Shown here in pieces: positions 1 through 4,830 of a DNA stretch of 7,140 bases. The number at the start of each line of letters is the position of its first letter. The first letter of the stretch is position 1. A model generated the notes under the pieces. The model was given only the letters and a program-made list of their open reading frames with translations, had not been told where the DNA came from and searched no databases. Where the stretch lies: NCBI GenBank assembly GCA_023390155.1, contig JAEWDJ010000262.1, positions 1 through 7,140 on the forward strand, written 5' to 3'. Source of the DNA: Actinomycetes bacterium (lineage in GTDB: Bacteria > Actinomycetota > Actinomycetes > Actinomycetales > Microbacteriaceae). A program made the translations under genes and the position numbers.

Positions 1-774
1 CTCCTAGGCCGGGCGTCCGCCGGCTCGGCGCACGCCTCCTCGCCCGCCGGCCAGCCCGTCTGGCTCGCGCCGCTCACGGGCGTGCTCGCCGCCGCCCTCG
101 TCACGCTGTCGACGTCCGTGAAGGACCCCGGCGCCTACCTCCGCCTGCTGATCGCCGTGGCTCTCGCCCTGGCCGTCGTCAACGCGGTCTGGGTGCTCGC
201 GGCCCGCGGGCTCGCCCGCCAGCTGCATCAGCCCGTCCCGGCGGTGCGGGTGCGGCCGGGGATGCTCGTCATCGTGGCCGTCGCCGCGATCGGTTCGCGG
301 CTGTTCGCCCTCGAGCCCGCCCTCTTGTTCGGGCTGGTGCTCGGCGTCACGCTGGCCCCGGAGGTCGCCCGGGTCGCGCGCGGGCGCATCGCGGCCGTAC
401 AGGTCTCCGCCATCGCCTCCCTCGGCGTGCTCGCCTGGCTGCTCACCGGAGTCCTGCCCGCCCCGACCGGCGGCGTCTCGGCGTTCCTGCTCGAATGCGC
501 CAACGCCCTCGCCATGGTGGGCATCGGATCCGCCGCCGTCGCCCTGCTCCCGCTCGGCGGCCTCGCCGGGCGTGCGATCTTCCAGTGGAGCCGCCTGATG
601 TGGGCGGGACTCAGCCTCGTCGTGTTCACGCTGCTCTTCGCGCTCCTCCTGCCGGTGGCCTCGCTCGTCGAGAACGGGACGGGGATCCTCGCCGCCAGCA
701 TCGTCGCGCTCGCGTTCGCCGTGCTCAGCGTCTCCACGTGGCTCTGGGAGCGGTACGTGGAACCAGCGCGCTAG
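1..774 (+). CDS. Polytopic membrane protein of unknown function (5' end outside window)
   Basis: The reading frame is open from the first base, so the gene begins upstream of the window and about 257 C-terminal residues are visible. An internal GTG at 82 is a possible start but has no convincing ribosome binding site and would cut into continuous coding sequence, so I treat the gene as 5'-partial. The visible protein is mostly hydrophobic, with about six or seven likely membrane helices separated by short basic loops such as LAARGLARQLHQP and RVARGRIAA. A Gly/Pro/Arg element (LLPLGGLAGR) stands before the penultimate helix, and the protein ends with a short cytoplasmic-looking tail (WERYVEPAR). 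This layout resembles actinobacterial hypothetical membrane proteins, but I do not recognise a family with certainty and assign no function. Its TAG stop shares the CTAG at 771-774 with the convergent YchJ-family gene. Confidence 0.85.
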   Translation, partial: LLGRASAGSAHASSPAGQPVWLAPLTGVLAAALVTLSTSVKDPGAYLRLLIAVALALAVVNAVWVLAARGLARQLHQPVPAVRVRPGMLVIVAVAAIGSRLFALEPALLFGLVLGVTLAPEVARVARGRIAAVQVSAIASLGVLAWLLTGVLPAPTGGVSAFLLECANALAMVGIGSAAVALLPLGGLAGRAIFQWSRLMWAGLSLVVFTLLFALLLPVASLVENGTGILAASIVALAFAVLSVSTWLWERYVEPAR

Positions 775-1142
775 AGCGCCTCCACGTAGAACCAGTCGCG
801 GCCCTCTTTGGCGAACCGCGACGTCTCCGCCAGCTCGCCGCGCTCGGCGCCGCGGTAGAACGCGCGGAAGGCCACCACGCCCTCGCGGTCGAACGGGCCG
901 CCGCGCTCCGTGCGCTCGATATCGAGCCGGTACCAGCGCAGCCCGTCGTCGAGGTCGAGCTCCTCCGGGCGGGTGGAGGGGTGCCAGCTGCGCAGCAGGT
1001 AGTCCGCGTCGCCCAGCGCGAACGCGCTGAACCGGGAGCGCATCAGCCGCTCCGCCGTCGGCGCCGGCTCACCGCGGTGCAACGGCCCGCAGCACTCCGC
1101 GTAGGCCTGCCCGCTCAGGCACGGGCAGCGTTCGGGACTCAC
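771..1142 (-). CDS. YchJ-family protein with N-terminal SEC-C zinc-binding motif
   Basis: This 123-aa protein starts with the SEC-C signature CPCLSGQAYAECCG (Cys6, Cys8, Cys17, Cys18), a zinc-binding motif also found at the SecA C-terminus. The YchJ NTF2-like domain follows, with the typical RLMRSRFSAFALGDADYLLRSWHPSTRP segment (about residues 32-59) and a C-terminal FYRG...RFAKEGRDWFYVEA region. Length and domain order fit the UPF0225/YchJ family. The molecular role of the family is not established, and a zinc-dependent or protein-binding function is only an inference. The start is a GTG at 1142. There is no Shine-Dalgarno sequence before it, but a TAGGCT hexamer lies six bases upstream, consistent with a leaderless mRNA. 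The stop codon overlaps the convergent stop of the membrane protein gene, so the two transcripts must read into each other or end inside coding sequence. Confidence 0.93.
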   Translation of the reverse strand: MSPERCPCLSGQAYAECCGPLHRGEPAPTAERLMRSRFSAFALGDADYLLRSWHPSTRPEELDLDDGLRWYRLDIERTERGGPFDREGVVAFRAFYRGAERGELAETSRFAKEGRDWFYVEAL

Positions 1143-1148
1143 GCGTCG

Positions 1149-1154
1149 AGCCTA
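1149..1154 (-). promoter_or_regulatory. Putative -10 box (TAGGCT) for leaderless ychJ-like gene
   Basis: TAGGCT fits the actinobacterial -10 pattern TANNNT and ends six bases before the GTG start at 1142. The transcript would then begin at or next to the start codon. The absence of a purine-rich ribosome binding site supports this reading. No clear -35 element is seen. Confidence 0.5.
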
Positions 1155-1165
1155 GCCGCCCGCGG

Positions 1166-1218
1166 ACAAAGAGAACCCGGCCGAGGCGGGTATCGGGGGA
1201 TCGCAAGCCTCGGCCGGG
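1166..1218 (-). terminator. Intrinsic terminator, leftward
   Basis: A perfect 12-bp inverted repeat (arms 1176-1187 and 1207-1218, CCCGGCCGAGGC and its complement) encloses a 19-base loop. On the minus strand it is followed directly by TTCTCTTTGT (1175 down to 1166), seven T in ten bases, which is exceptional in this GC-rich window. That polarity makes it a terminator for transcription coming from the VOC gene or from a small RNA in the intergenic region, and it insulates the ychJ-like gene. The plus-strand flank is G-rich, so it is not obviously bidirectional. The loop contains a run of five C. Confidence 0.75.
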
Positions 1219-1325
1219 GGAGGACACCTCACCAGAAAGGGTGCCGCTACCCAGTGTGCGACGCCCACGTGTGAGCCTGCTATGCGCGCCCTGAAGGACC
1301 TCTCACAACGGTTCACGACCTCCCG
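1219..1325 (-). other. Intergenic stretch with small hairpins; VOC 3' UTR or possible small RNA
   Basis: No gene is supported here. Between the VOC stop and the terminator, the sequence holds GAGG/CCTC (1220-1223 with 1227-1230), CACC/GGTG (1230-1233 with 1240-1243) and GGGT/ACCC (1239-1242 with 1249-1252). The last two share bases 1240-1242 and exclude each other. On the minus strand a TTGTGA hexamer near 1306-1311 could serve as a weak -35 element, but no clear -10 follows. The stretch could be a structured 3' untranslated region or a small RNA ending at the terminator. I found no match to tRNA, SRP RNA, RNase P or a known riboswitch core. Confidence 0.3.
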
Positions 1326-1335
1326 CGCGTGTCGC

Positions 1336-1707
1336 TCACGCGGGCTCGCGCGCTGCCTCCCCGGCCGCGACCACGCAGAACCGGTTCCCGTCGGGATCGG
1401 CGAGCACGACGTAGTCGGCCCCCTCCTCGTAGTCCCACTCCACCTCGGCCGCGCCGAGGCCGATCAGCCGCGCCACCTCCGCCCGCTGATCGTCCGCATA
1501 CAGGTCGAGATGGTGGTGCGGCGACGGATTCGTCTCCGCCCCCACCTCCTTGAGCGCCAGCTGAGGGCCGCGCCCCGACGCGGGCGCGAGCAGCGCCCAA
1601 TCGGTGTCGGGATCGTAGACGGGCCCGTATCCGAGCACCGCCGACCAGAACGCGACCCCGCGCTCCACGTCCCGCACACCCCACACCACCGAGCCGATCC
1701 GGATCAT
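1336..1707 (-). CDS. VOC-superfamily glyoxalase-like protein
   Basis: This 123-aa single-module protein belongs to the vicinal oxygen chelate fold (glyoxalase/bleomycin-resistance/dioxygenase superfamily), closest in style to the Glyoxalase_6 group. The N-terminal strand-helix (IGSVVWGVRDVERGVAFWSAVLGYGPVYD) opens the first βαβββ unit. The second unit contains HHHLDLYADD (about 64-73), with His66 as the likely metal-ligand position, and the terminal DYVVLADPDGNRFCVV (about 98-113). Many relatives have Glu where Arg109 stands here (GNEFC), so one metal ligand may be missing and catalysis is uncertain. Function cannot be set beyond the fold; antibiotic or toxin binding and small-molecule isomerisation are both seen in the family. 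The ATG at 1707 is preceded by a strong GGGGGAGG-type ribosome binding site, which fixes the start. The gene is divergent from the 35-aa ORF. Confidence 0.9.
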   Translation of the reverse strand: MIRIGSVVWGVRDVERGVAFWSAVLGYGPVYDPDTDWALLAPASGRGPQLALKEVGAETNPSPHHHLDLYADDQRAEVARLIGLGAAEVEWDYEEGADYVVLADPDGNRFCVVAAGEAAREPA

Positions 1708-1750
1708 GCGCCCACCCTCCCCCAGCCGTGCGCCGCGGGCAAGGCCCCCG

Positions 1751-1762
1751 ACGGTGTACCGT
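1751..1762. promoter_or_regulatory. Palindrome overlapping a -10 box between divergent genes
   Basis: ACGGT-GT-ACCGT is a perfect 5-bp inverted repeat with a 2-base centre. Its right half supplies TACCGT (1757-1762), a TANNNT -10 element ending seven bases before the ATG at 1770, as expected for a leaderless transcript. A palindrome placed over a -10 box in a 62-base divergent region is a plausible operator site. The regulator is unknown, and a short palindrome can arise by chance. Confidence 0.45.
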
Positions 1763-1769
1763 TGACCCC

Positions 1770-1877
1770 ATGGAAGGCGTTCTCATCGGATTCATCTGGC
1801 TCGTCGTCATCGTCGGCGGTGCCGGCGCCCTCGCGGCGGTCGTCCAGCTGGCGAAGTCGCCGTTCCGCGGCAAGTAG
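1770..1877 (+). CDS. Small membrane peptide, 35 aa, hypothetical
   Basis: The ATG at 1770 opens a 35-codon frame ending in TAG at 1875-1877. The product is MEGVLIGFIWLVVIVGGAGA followed by LAAVVQLAKSPFRGK: one hydrophobic helix of about 23 residues (roughly 4-26) and a basic tail (KSPFRGK), so an N-out/C-in single-span peptide is likely. The start lies seven bases after a TACCGT -10 box. Almost the same 16 bases precede yigZ (TACCGT, one variable base, GACCCC, ATG), which strongly supports a real leaderless start. No ribosome binding site is present. I know of no named family and propose no function. The gene is divergent from the VOC gene and lies 96 bases before the 181-aa membrane protein, which points the same way. 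Confidence 0.65.
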   Translation: MEGVLIGFIWLVVIVGGAGALAAVVQLAKSPFRGK

Positions 1878-1880
1878 CAG

Positions 1881-1904
1881 CCGCGATCTCATCCGCGATC
1901 TCAT
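1881..1904 (+). repeat. Perfect tandem duplication of a 12-bp unit
   Basis: CCGCGATCTCAT occurs twice in direct succession (1881-1892 and 1893-1904), starting three bases after the stop of the 35-aa ORF. A 5-bp inverted repeat (CTCCG-GA-CGGAG, 1906-1917) follows immediately. It may be replication slippage or a tandem binding site, and nothing in the sequence decides between these. Confidence 0.6.
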
Positions 1905-1948
1905 CCTCCGGACGGAGCGTGATCGGTCGCTGAGCCGACGACCTCCGG

Positions 1949-1964
1949 GTGGCCAGAAGGCCAC
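1949..1964 (+). other. Hairpin just upstream of the 181-aa membrane protein gene
   Basis: GTGGCC-AGAA-GGCCAC forms a perfect 6-bp stem with a 4-base loop, ending nine bases before the ATG at 1974. The loop and the first bases of the 3' arm contain AGAAGG, a possible ribosome binding site, so folding could affect translation. There is no T-tract, so an intrinsic terminator is less likely. Confidence 0.4.
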
Positions 1965-1973
1965 GCTGAGAGG

Positions 1974-2519
1974 ATGCGTCCCCTCGCGATCACCGCGGCC
2001 GTCACCGGCACGCTGATCCTCCTGGCGGTCGCCGTCGCGGTGTGGAGTACGAGCGCCCAGCTCGTCCTCCTCGGCCCCTGGAGAGCATCGACCACGGCCT
2101 GCATCCTGGCCGGACTCGCGTCGTGTGCCGCCGGCATCCTCGCCCTCCAGATCCTCGTGGGCGGCCGCGGCTTCCTCCGTCTCCTCTCCCTGCCGATCGC
2201 CCTGTTCGCGGCGGTCGGAGTCGCCGGGTCCGCGTTCGTGTGGGCCTTCACGCTCACCGACATCACCTACCTCGCCGGCGACCGCGCCCTCGTCGCCGAG
2301 CGCCGATGCTGGCACCACTGCAGCATCGCCGTCTACGAACCCGCCGGCACCGGCTACCACTTCATCGGCAGCCTCCCCCTCGACGCCTACGACCCGTTCT
2401 TCGACGGCGCCTACCGCGTCGACGGCTCCACCCTGCACTTCGCCACCGCCCCCGGCGGCGCCCTCACCGGCAGCCTCCCCCTCGAACCCTCGCCCACCCC
2501 GACGGCCTCGCTACGATAG
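1974..2519 (+). CDS. Three-helix membrane protein with exported C-terminal region, hypothetical
   Basis: This 181-aa protein has three predicted membrane helices (about 5-24, 41-62 and 69-94) and a polar C-terminal part of about 87 residues. That part carries a compact CWHHC cluster (112-116) and aromatic-rich strands (YEPAGTGYHFIGSLPLDAYDPFFDGAYRVDGSTLHF). It ends in a Pro/Thr/Ser-rich tail (EPSPTPTASLR). I recognise no family. With the first helix entering from the inside, the tail would face outwards; the two Cys could then form a disulfide, or Cys/His could bind metal, both inferences. The ATG at 1974 is preceded directly by GAGAGG and by AGAAGG further upstream. Codons almost always end in C or G and no TTA occurs. 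The stop lies seven bases before the tRNA gene, so read-through transcription into the tRNA is possible. Confidence 0.8.
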   Translation: MRPLAITAAVTGTLILLAVAVAVWSTSAQLVLLGPWRASTTACILAGLASCAAGILALQILVGGRGFLRLLSLPIALFAAVGVAGSAFVWAFTLTDITYLAGDRALVAERRCWHHCSIAVYEPAGTGYHFIGSLPLDAYDPFFDGAYRVDGSTLHFATAPGGALTGSLPLEPSPTPTASLR

Positions 2520-2526
2520 ACGCCGG

Positions 2527-2600
2527 GCCCCCATAGCCCAATCGGCAGAGGCAGGCGACTTAAAATCGCCTCAGTGTGGGTTCGAATCCCACTGGGGGCA
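2527..2600 (+). tRNA. tRNA with anticodon TAA (nominally Leu), class I fold with short variable loop
   Basis: A complete cloverleaf is readable. The acceptor stem is GCCCCCA (2527-2533) with TGGGGGC (2593-2599) and discriminator A at 2600. The D arm spans 2536-2552, with GG in its loop. The anticodon stem GGCGA/TCGCC encloses the loop CTTAAAA (2559-2565), so the anticodon is TAA at 2561-2563. The variable loop is only five bases (TCAGT, 2571-2575), and the T arm is GTGGG-TTCGAAT-CCCAC (2576-2592). CCA is not encoded. The anticodon reads UUA (leucine), but bacterial tRNA-Leu species normally carry a long variable arm (class II), as Streptomyces bldA does. The isotype is therefore uncertain although the gene looks intact. 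I find no in-frame TTA codon in any gene of the window. Confidence 0.93.
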
Positions 2601-2618
2601 CACCCCTCCCCTCTTCGC

Positions 2619-2624
2619 TACCGT
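2619..2624 (+). promoter_or_regulatory. Putative -10 box (TACCGT) for leaderless yigZ
   Basis: TACCGT fits TANNNT and stands seven bases before the ATG at 2632. The 16 bases from here through the ATG differ at only one position from those at the 35-aa ORF (1757-1772). No ribosome binding site lies between the tRNA and the ATG, which supports a leaderless start. The box is 18 bases past the tRNA end. Confidence 0.6.
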
Positions 2625-2631
2625 GGACCCC

Positions 2632-3219
2632 ATGCCCCACACCCTCTCCGCCCCCGCCCGCGCGGAGGTCGAGGTGCGCCGCAGCCGCTTCCTCGCCGAG
2701 GTGGTGCCCGTGTCCGGTCGCGAGGCGGCGGCCGAGAGGGTCACGCGGCTGCGTGAGGCGCATCCCGGCGCGAATCATGTCTGCTGGGCGCTGCTGGCGG
2801 GCGGGCATTCGGGGATGTCGGATGACGGGGAGCCGAGCGGCACGGCGGGGCGGCCCATCCTGGAGGTGCTGCGGCACCATGACCTGGAGGGGGTGCTCGG
2901 GGTGGTGGTGCGGTATTTCGGCGGGGTCAAGCTCGGGGCGGGTGGGCTGGTGCGGGCGTACACCGATGCCATCGCGACGGCGCTGCAGGGGGCGGAGGTC
3001 GTCGAGCGGGTGCCGGAGGCGGTGCTGGTGATCGTGGCCGACTATGCGGATGCCGAGCGGATCCGGCGGTGGGCCGAGGGCGAGGGGTTCGTGGTTCCGG
3101 AGGTCGCATACGGGGAGGCCGTGGAGCTCACGGTGGTGCTGCCGGAGGTGCGGGTCGCCGACGCGACGGACGCCGTGCGGGATCTCTCGGGCGGGCGGGC
3201 GCAGGTGCTCGCGGGCTGA
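2632..3219 (+). CDS. yigZ: YigZ/IMPACT-family protein
   Basis: This 195-aa protein has full family length. The N-terminal UPF0029/IMPACT domain carries SRFLAEVVPV (18-27), the hallmark SDDGEPSGTAGRPIL (63-77) and VRYFGGVKLGAGGLVRAY (93-110). The C-terminal part (about 133-190) corresponds to the ferredoxin-like DUF1949 domain. Eukaryotic IMPACT proteins regulate Gcn2. The bacterial members are thought to bind nucleic acid or the ribosome, but their role is unsettled, so the name reflects family only. The frame stays open far upstream through the tRNA and the previous gene; the ATG at 2632 is chosen because homology begins there and a TACCGT box lies seven bases before it. From about codon 30 onward, codons end in G or T (GTG, GGG, CAT, GAT) far more than in the C-ending genes next to it. 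Confidence 0.95.
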   Translation: MPHTLSAPARAEVEVRRSRFLAEVVPVSGREAAAERVTRLREAHPGANHVCWALLAGGHSGMSDDGEPSGTAGRPILEVLRHHDLEGVLGVVVRYFGGVKLGAGGLVRAYTDAIATALQGAEVVERVPEAVLVIVADYADAERIRRWAEGEGFVVPEVAYGEAVELTVVLPEVRVADATDAVRDLSGGRAQVLAG

Positions 3220-3255
3220 CCTCCGGTGATGCCCAGGTGAGGGCAGACGCCGACG

Positions 3256-3325
3256 GCCCGCGCACGCCGGACGCCCCGCGCATGCGGATGCCCCGGCACA
3301 CGCCGAAGGCCCGGCCCCCGCGGAT
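3256..3325. repeat. Four degenerate ~17-bp direct repeats
   Basis: Four units, each opening with GCCC, follow one another: 3256-3272, 3273-3289, 3290-3308 and 3309-3325. The core pattern is GCCC(C)GCGCAYGCCGGAY with substitutions, and units 2 and 4 end in GCGGAT. Each unit has short internal complementarity (for example CCGC-GCAT-GCGG at 3277-3288). They fill the space after yigZ and run into the terminal hairpin. They could be remnants of duplicated terminator arms. No coding signal is seen in 3220-3360. Confidence 0.5.
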
Positions 3326-3344
3326 GCGGGGACCGGGCCTTCGG
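3303..3344. terminator. Long hairpin between convergent yigZ and ndh, probable bidirectional terminator
   Basis: A 12-bp perfect outer stem (3303-3314 with 3333-3344, CCGAAGGCCCGG and complement) continues through one C/A mismatch into a 6-bp inner stem (CCCCGC/GCGGGG). The loop is GGAT (3322-3325). It lies 83 bases after the yigZ stop and 16 bases after the ndh stop. Neither flank is T-rich, so it would act as a U-tract-less terminator, as often seen in high-GC actinobacteria. Confidence 0.7.
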
Positions 3345-3360
3345 GATGAGACGGGTCGCG

Positions 3361-4764
3361 TTACTTCGCGGCGACCTCGGCCGGCTCCTTGGCGGGAGCC
3401 TTCTTGGCCGGGGCCTTGGCGGGCTCGGCAGGGGCCTCGACGGCCGGCTTCGGGCGGGAGGCGAACTCCTCGAAGACGGCGCGCGGGGTCTGCAGGGCCT
3501 CGAGCGACACGATGTCGCGGCCGAGCCAGAGGTTGTTCCACCAGCCCCAGATGACGCGCCACTTGCGCTCCCAGCTCGGCATGGCGAGGCCGTGGTAGCC
3601 GCGGTGCGCGAGCCAGCCGACGAGGCCCTTGATGGCGATCTTGCCGGACTGGAGGACGCCGATGCCGAGACCGAGGCCGGCGACGGCGCCCAGGCTCTTG
3701 TGGACGTACTGGCGCGGGAGCTCGCCGCGCATGCTGGCGACGAGATTCTTCGCGAGGAGCTTGCCCTGGCGGACGGCGTGCTGGGCGTTCGGCACGCAGT
3801 AGCCGCCGACGCCGGCGCCGGTCAGGTCGGGGACGGCCGAGACGTCACCGGCGCCCCAGGCGTCGGCGATGATCTCCTCGTCGGTGCCCACGCGGAGGTC
3901 GGCACGCACGCGCAGACGGCCGCGCTCCTCGATGGGGAGGTCGGTGTGGCGGACGATGGTCGGGTTGGCCATGACGCCGGCGGTCCAGACGATGAGGTCG
4001 GTCTCGAACGACTCGCCGGTCGAGAGCTGGATGACGCCGTCGACCGCGCTGGTGAGCTGGGTGTCGAGGTGGATCTCGGCGCCGCGCTCGGCCAGGTTCT
4101 TGATGACCCAGTGGCTGGTGGGGAGGCTGACCTCCGGCATGATCCGGCCCATGGCCTCGATCAGGTGGAAGTGCGTGTCCTCGAAGGAGATCTCCGGGTA
4201 CTTCTTCAGCAGCGAGCTGGCGAAGGAGCGCAGCTCGGCGAAGATCTCGATGCCGGCGAAGCCGCCGCCGACGACGACGACGGTGAGCAGGCGGTCGCGC
4301 TCCGGGCCGGCCGGCAGCGTGGCGGCCTTGTCGAAGTTCGTGAGCATCTTGTCGCGGATGTACACGGCCTCTTCGATGGTCTTGAGACCGACGGCCTGGT
4401 CGGCGACGCCCGGGATCGGGAACGTGCGCGACACCGCACCGGCGGTGACCACGACGATGTCGTACGCGAACTCGTAGGGCTCGCCCACGGGCGGCTCGAT
4501 GGTCGCGGTCTTCTTGGCGTGGTCGATGTAGGTGACCTTCGCCGTGACGACGTTCGTGCTCTTCAGGTGGCGACGGTGCGCGACCACCGCGTGACGCGGC
4601 TCGATGGAGCCCGCCGCGACCTCCGGGAGGAACGGCTGGTACGTCATGTAAGGCAGCGGGTCCACGATGGTGACCTCGGCCTCACCCTTGCGCAGCTGCT
4701 TCTCGAGCTTCCACGCCGTGTAGAAACCGGCGTAACCTCCGCCGACGATCAGGATTTTGGGCAC
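3361..4764 (-). CDS. ndh: Type II NADH dehydrogenase (NDH-2)
   Basis: This 467-aa flavoprotein passes electrons from NADH to the quinone pool without pumping protons, at the inner face of the membrane. The FAD Rossmann fold is at the N-terminus (ILIVGGGYAG, glycines 8/10/13, Asp35 ending strand 2). The NADH Rossmann fold is central (VVVVGGGFAG, glycines 166/168/171, with Glu203 in HLIEAM positioned to favour NADH). The second FAD motif AWGAGDVSAVP (302-312) is followed by the family segment AQHAVRQGKLLAKN. The C-terminal 355-416 region is hydrophobic and Trp-rich, fitting membrane anchoring. The GTG at 4764 is preferred over GTG 4785 because GAGGAG (4775-4780) lies ten bases upstream of it and the Rossmann strand then begins at residue 3. 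An Ala/Pro/Lys-rich tail (437-467) is unusual. The gene lies 39 bases after the protease gene and converges on yigZ. Confidence 0.95.
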   Translation of the reverse strand: MPKILIVGGGYAGFYTAWKLEKQLRKGEAEVTIVDPLPYMTYQPFLPEVAAGSIEPRHAVVAHRRHLKSTNVVTAKVTYIDHAKKTATIEPPVGEPYEFAYDIVVVTAGAVSRTFPIPGVADQAVGLKTIEEAVYIRDKMLTNFDKAATLPAGPERDRLLTVVVVGGGFAGIEIFAELRSFASSLLKKYPEISFEDTHFHLIEAMGRIMPEVSLPTSHWVIKNLAERGAEIHLDTQLTSAVDGVIQLSTGESFETDLIVWTAGVMANPTIVRHTDLPIEERGRLRVRADLRVGTDEEIIADAWGAGDVSAVPDLTGAGVGGYCVPNAQHAVRQGKLLAKNLVASMRGELPRQYVHKSLGAVAGLGLGIGVLQSGKIAIKGLVGWLAHRGYHGLAMPSWERKWRVIWGWWNNLWLGRDIVSLEALQTPRAVFEEFASRPKPAVEAPAEPAKAPAKKAPAKEPAEVAAK

Positions 4765-4800
4765 AGTGATGCGTCTCCTCAACACGAAACAATGGGTGTT

Positions 4801-4830
4801 AATCTACCCCCTGCGTGCCGTTCGCCTGAA
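4801..4830 (-). promoter_or_regulatory. Putative ndh promoter inside the protease gene end
   Basis: On the minus strand TTCAGG (4825-4830) and TAGATT (4801-4806) are separated by 18 bases, matching a weak -35 and a good TANNNT -10. The -10 box overlaps the protease TAG stop (4804-4806). Transcription would start near 4794, leaving a leader of about 30 bases that carries GAGGAG before the GTG at 4764. A separate ndh promoter would allow respiration-linked control apart from the upstream cluster. Confidence 0.45.

Noticed and set aside
1219..1325. SRP RNA, RNase P RNA or a known riboswitch
   Set aside because: No GGAAGG-type SRP loop, RNase P core or ligand-binding consensus could be found on either strand.
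1282..2016. A rightward frame of 244 codons across the VOC gene
   Set aside because: It is antisense to the VOC gene, which has a strong ribosome binding site and fold motifs, and it reads through the 35-aa ORF in another frame.
2601..2631. tRNA-linked attachment site or integrated element
   Set aside because: No integrase, no repeat of the tRNA 3' end in the window, and ordinary housekeeping genes continue on both sides.
2125..3219. A 364-codon rightward frame running from the 181-aa gene through the tRNA into YigZ
   Set aside because: The upstream part is a shadow frame of the membrane protein and the middle is translated tRNA sequence. YigZ homology and the start signal begin at 2632.
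3220..3360. CRISPR array
   Set aside because: The repeat units are short, degenerate and contiguous without spacers, and no cas gene is present.
4765..4785. GTG at 4785 as the ndh start, adding seven residues
   Set aside because: The sequence between contains the GAGGAG ribosome binding site for GTG 4764, and the family begins at the Rossmann strand directly after that codon.
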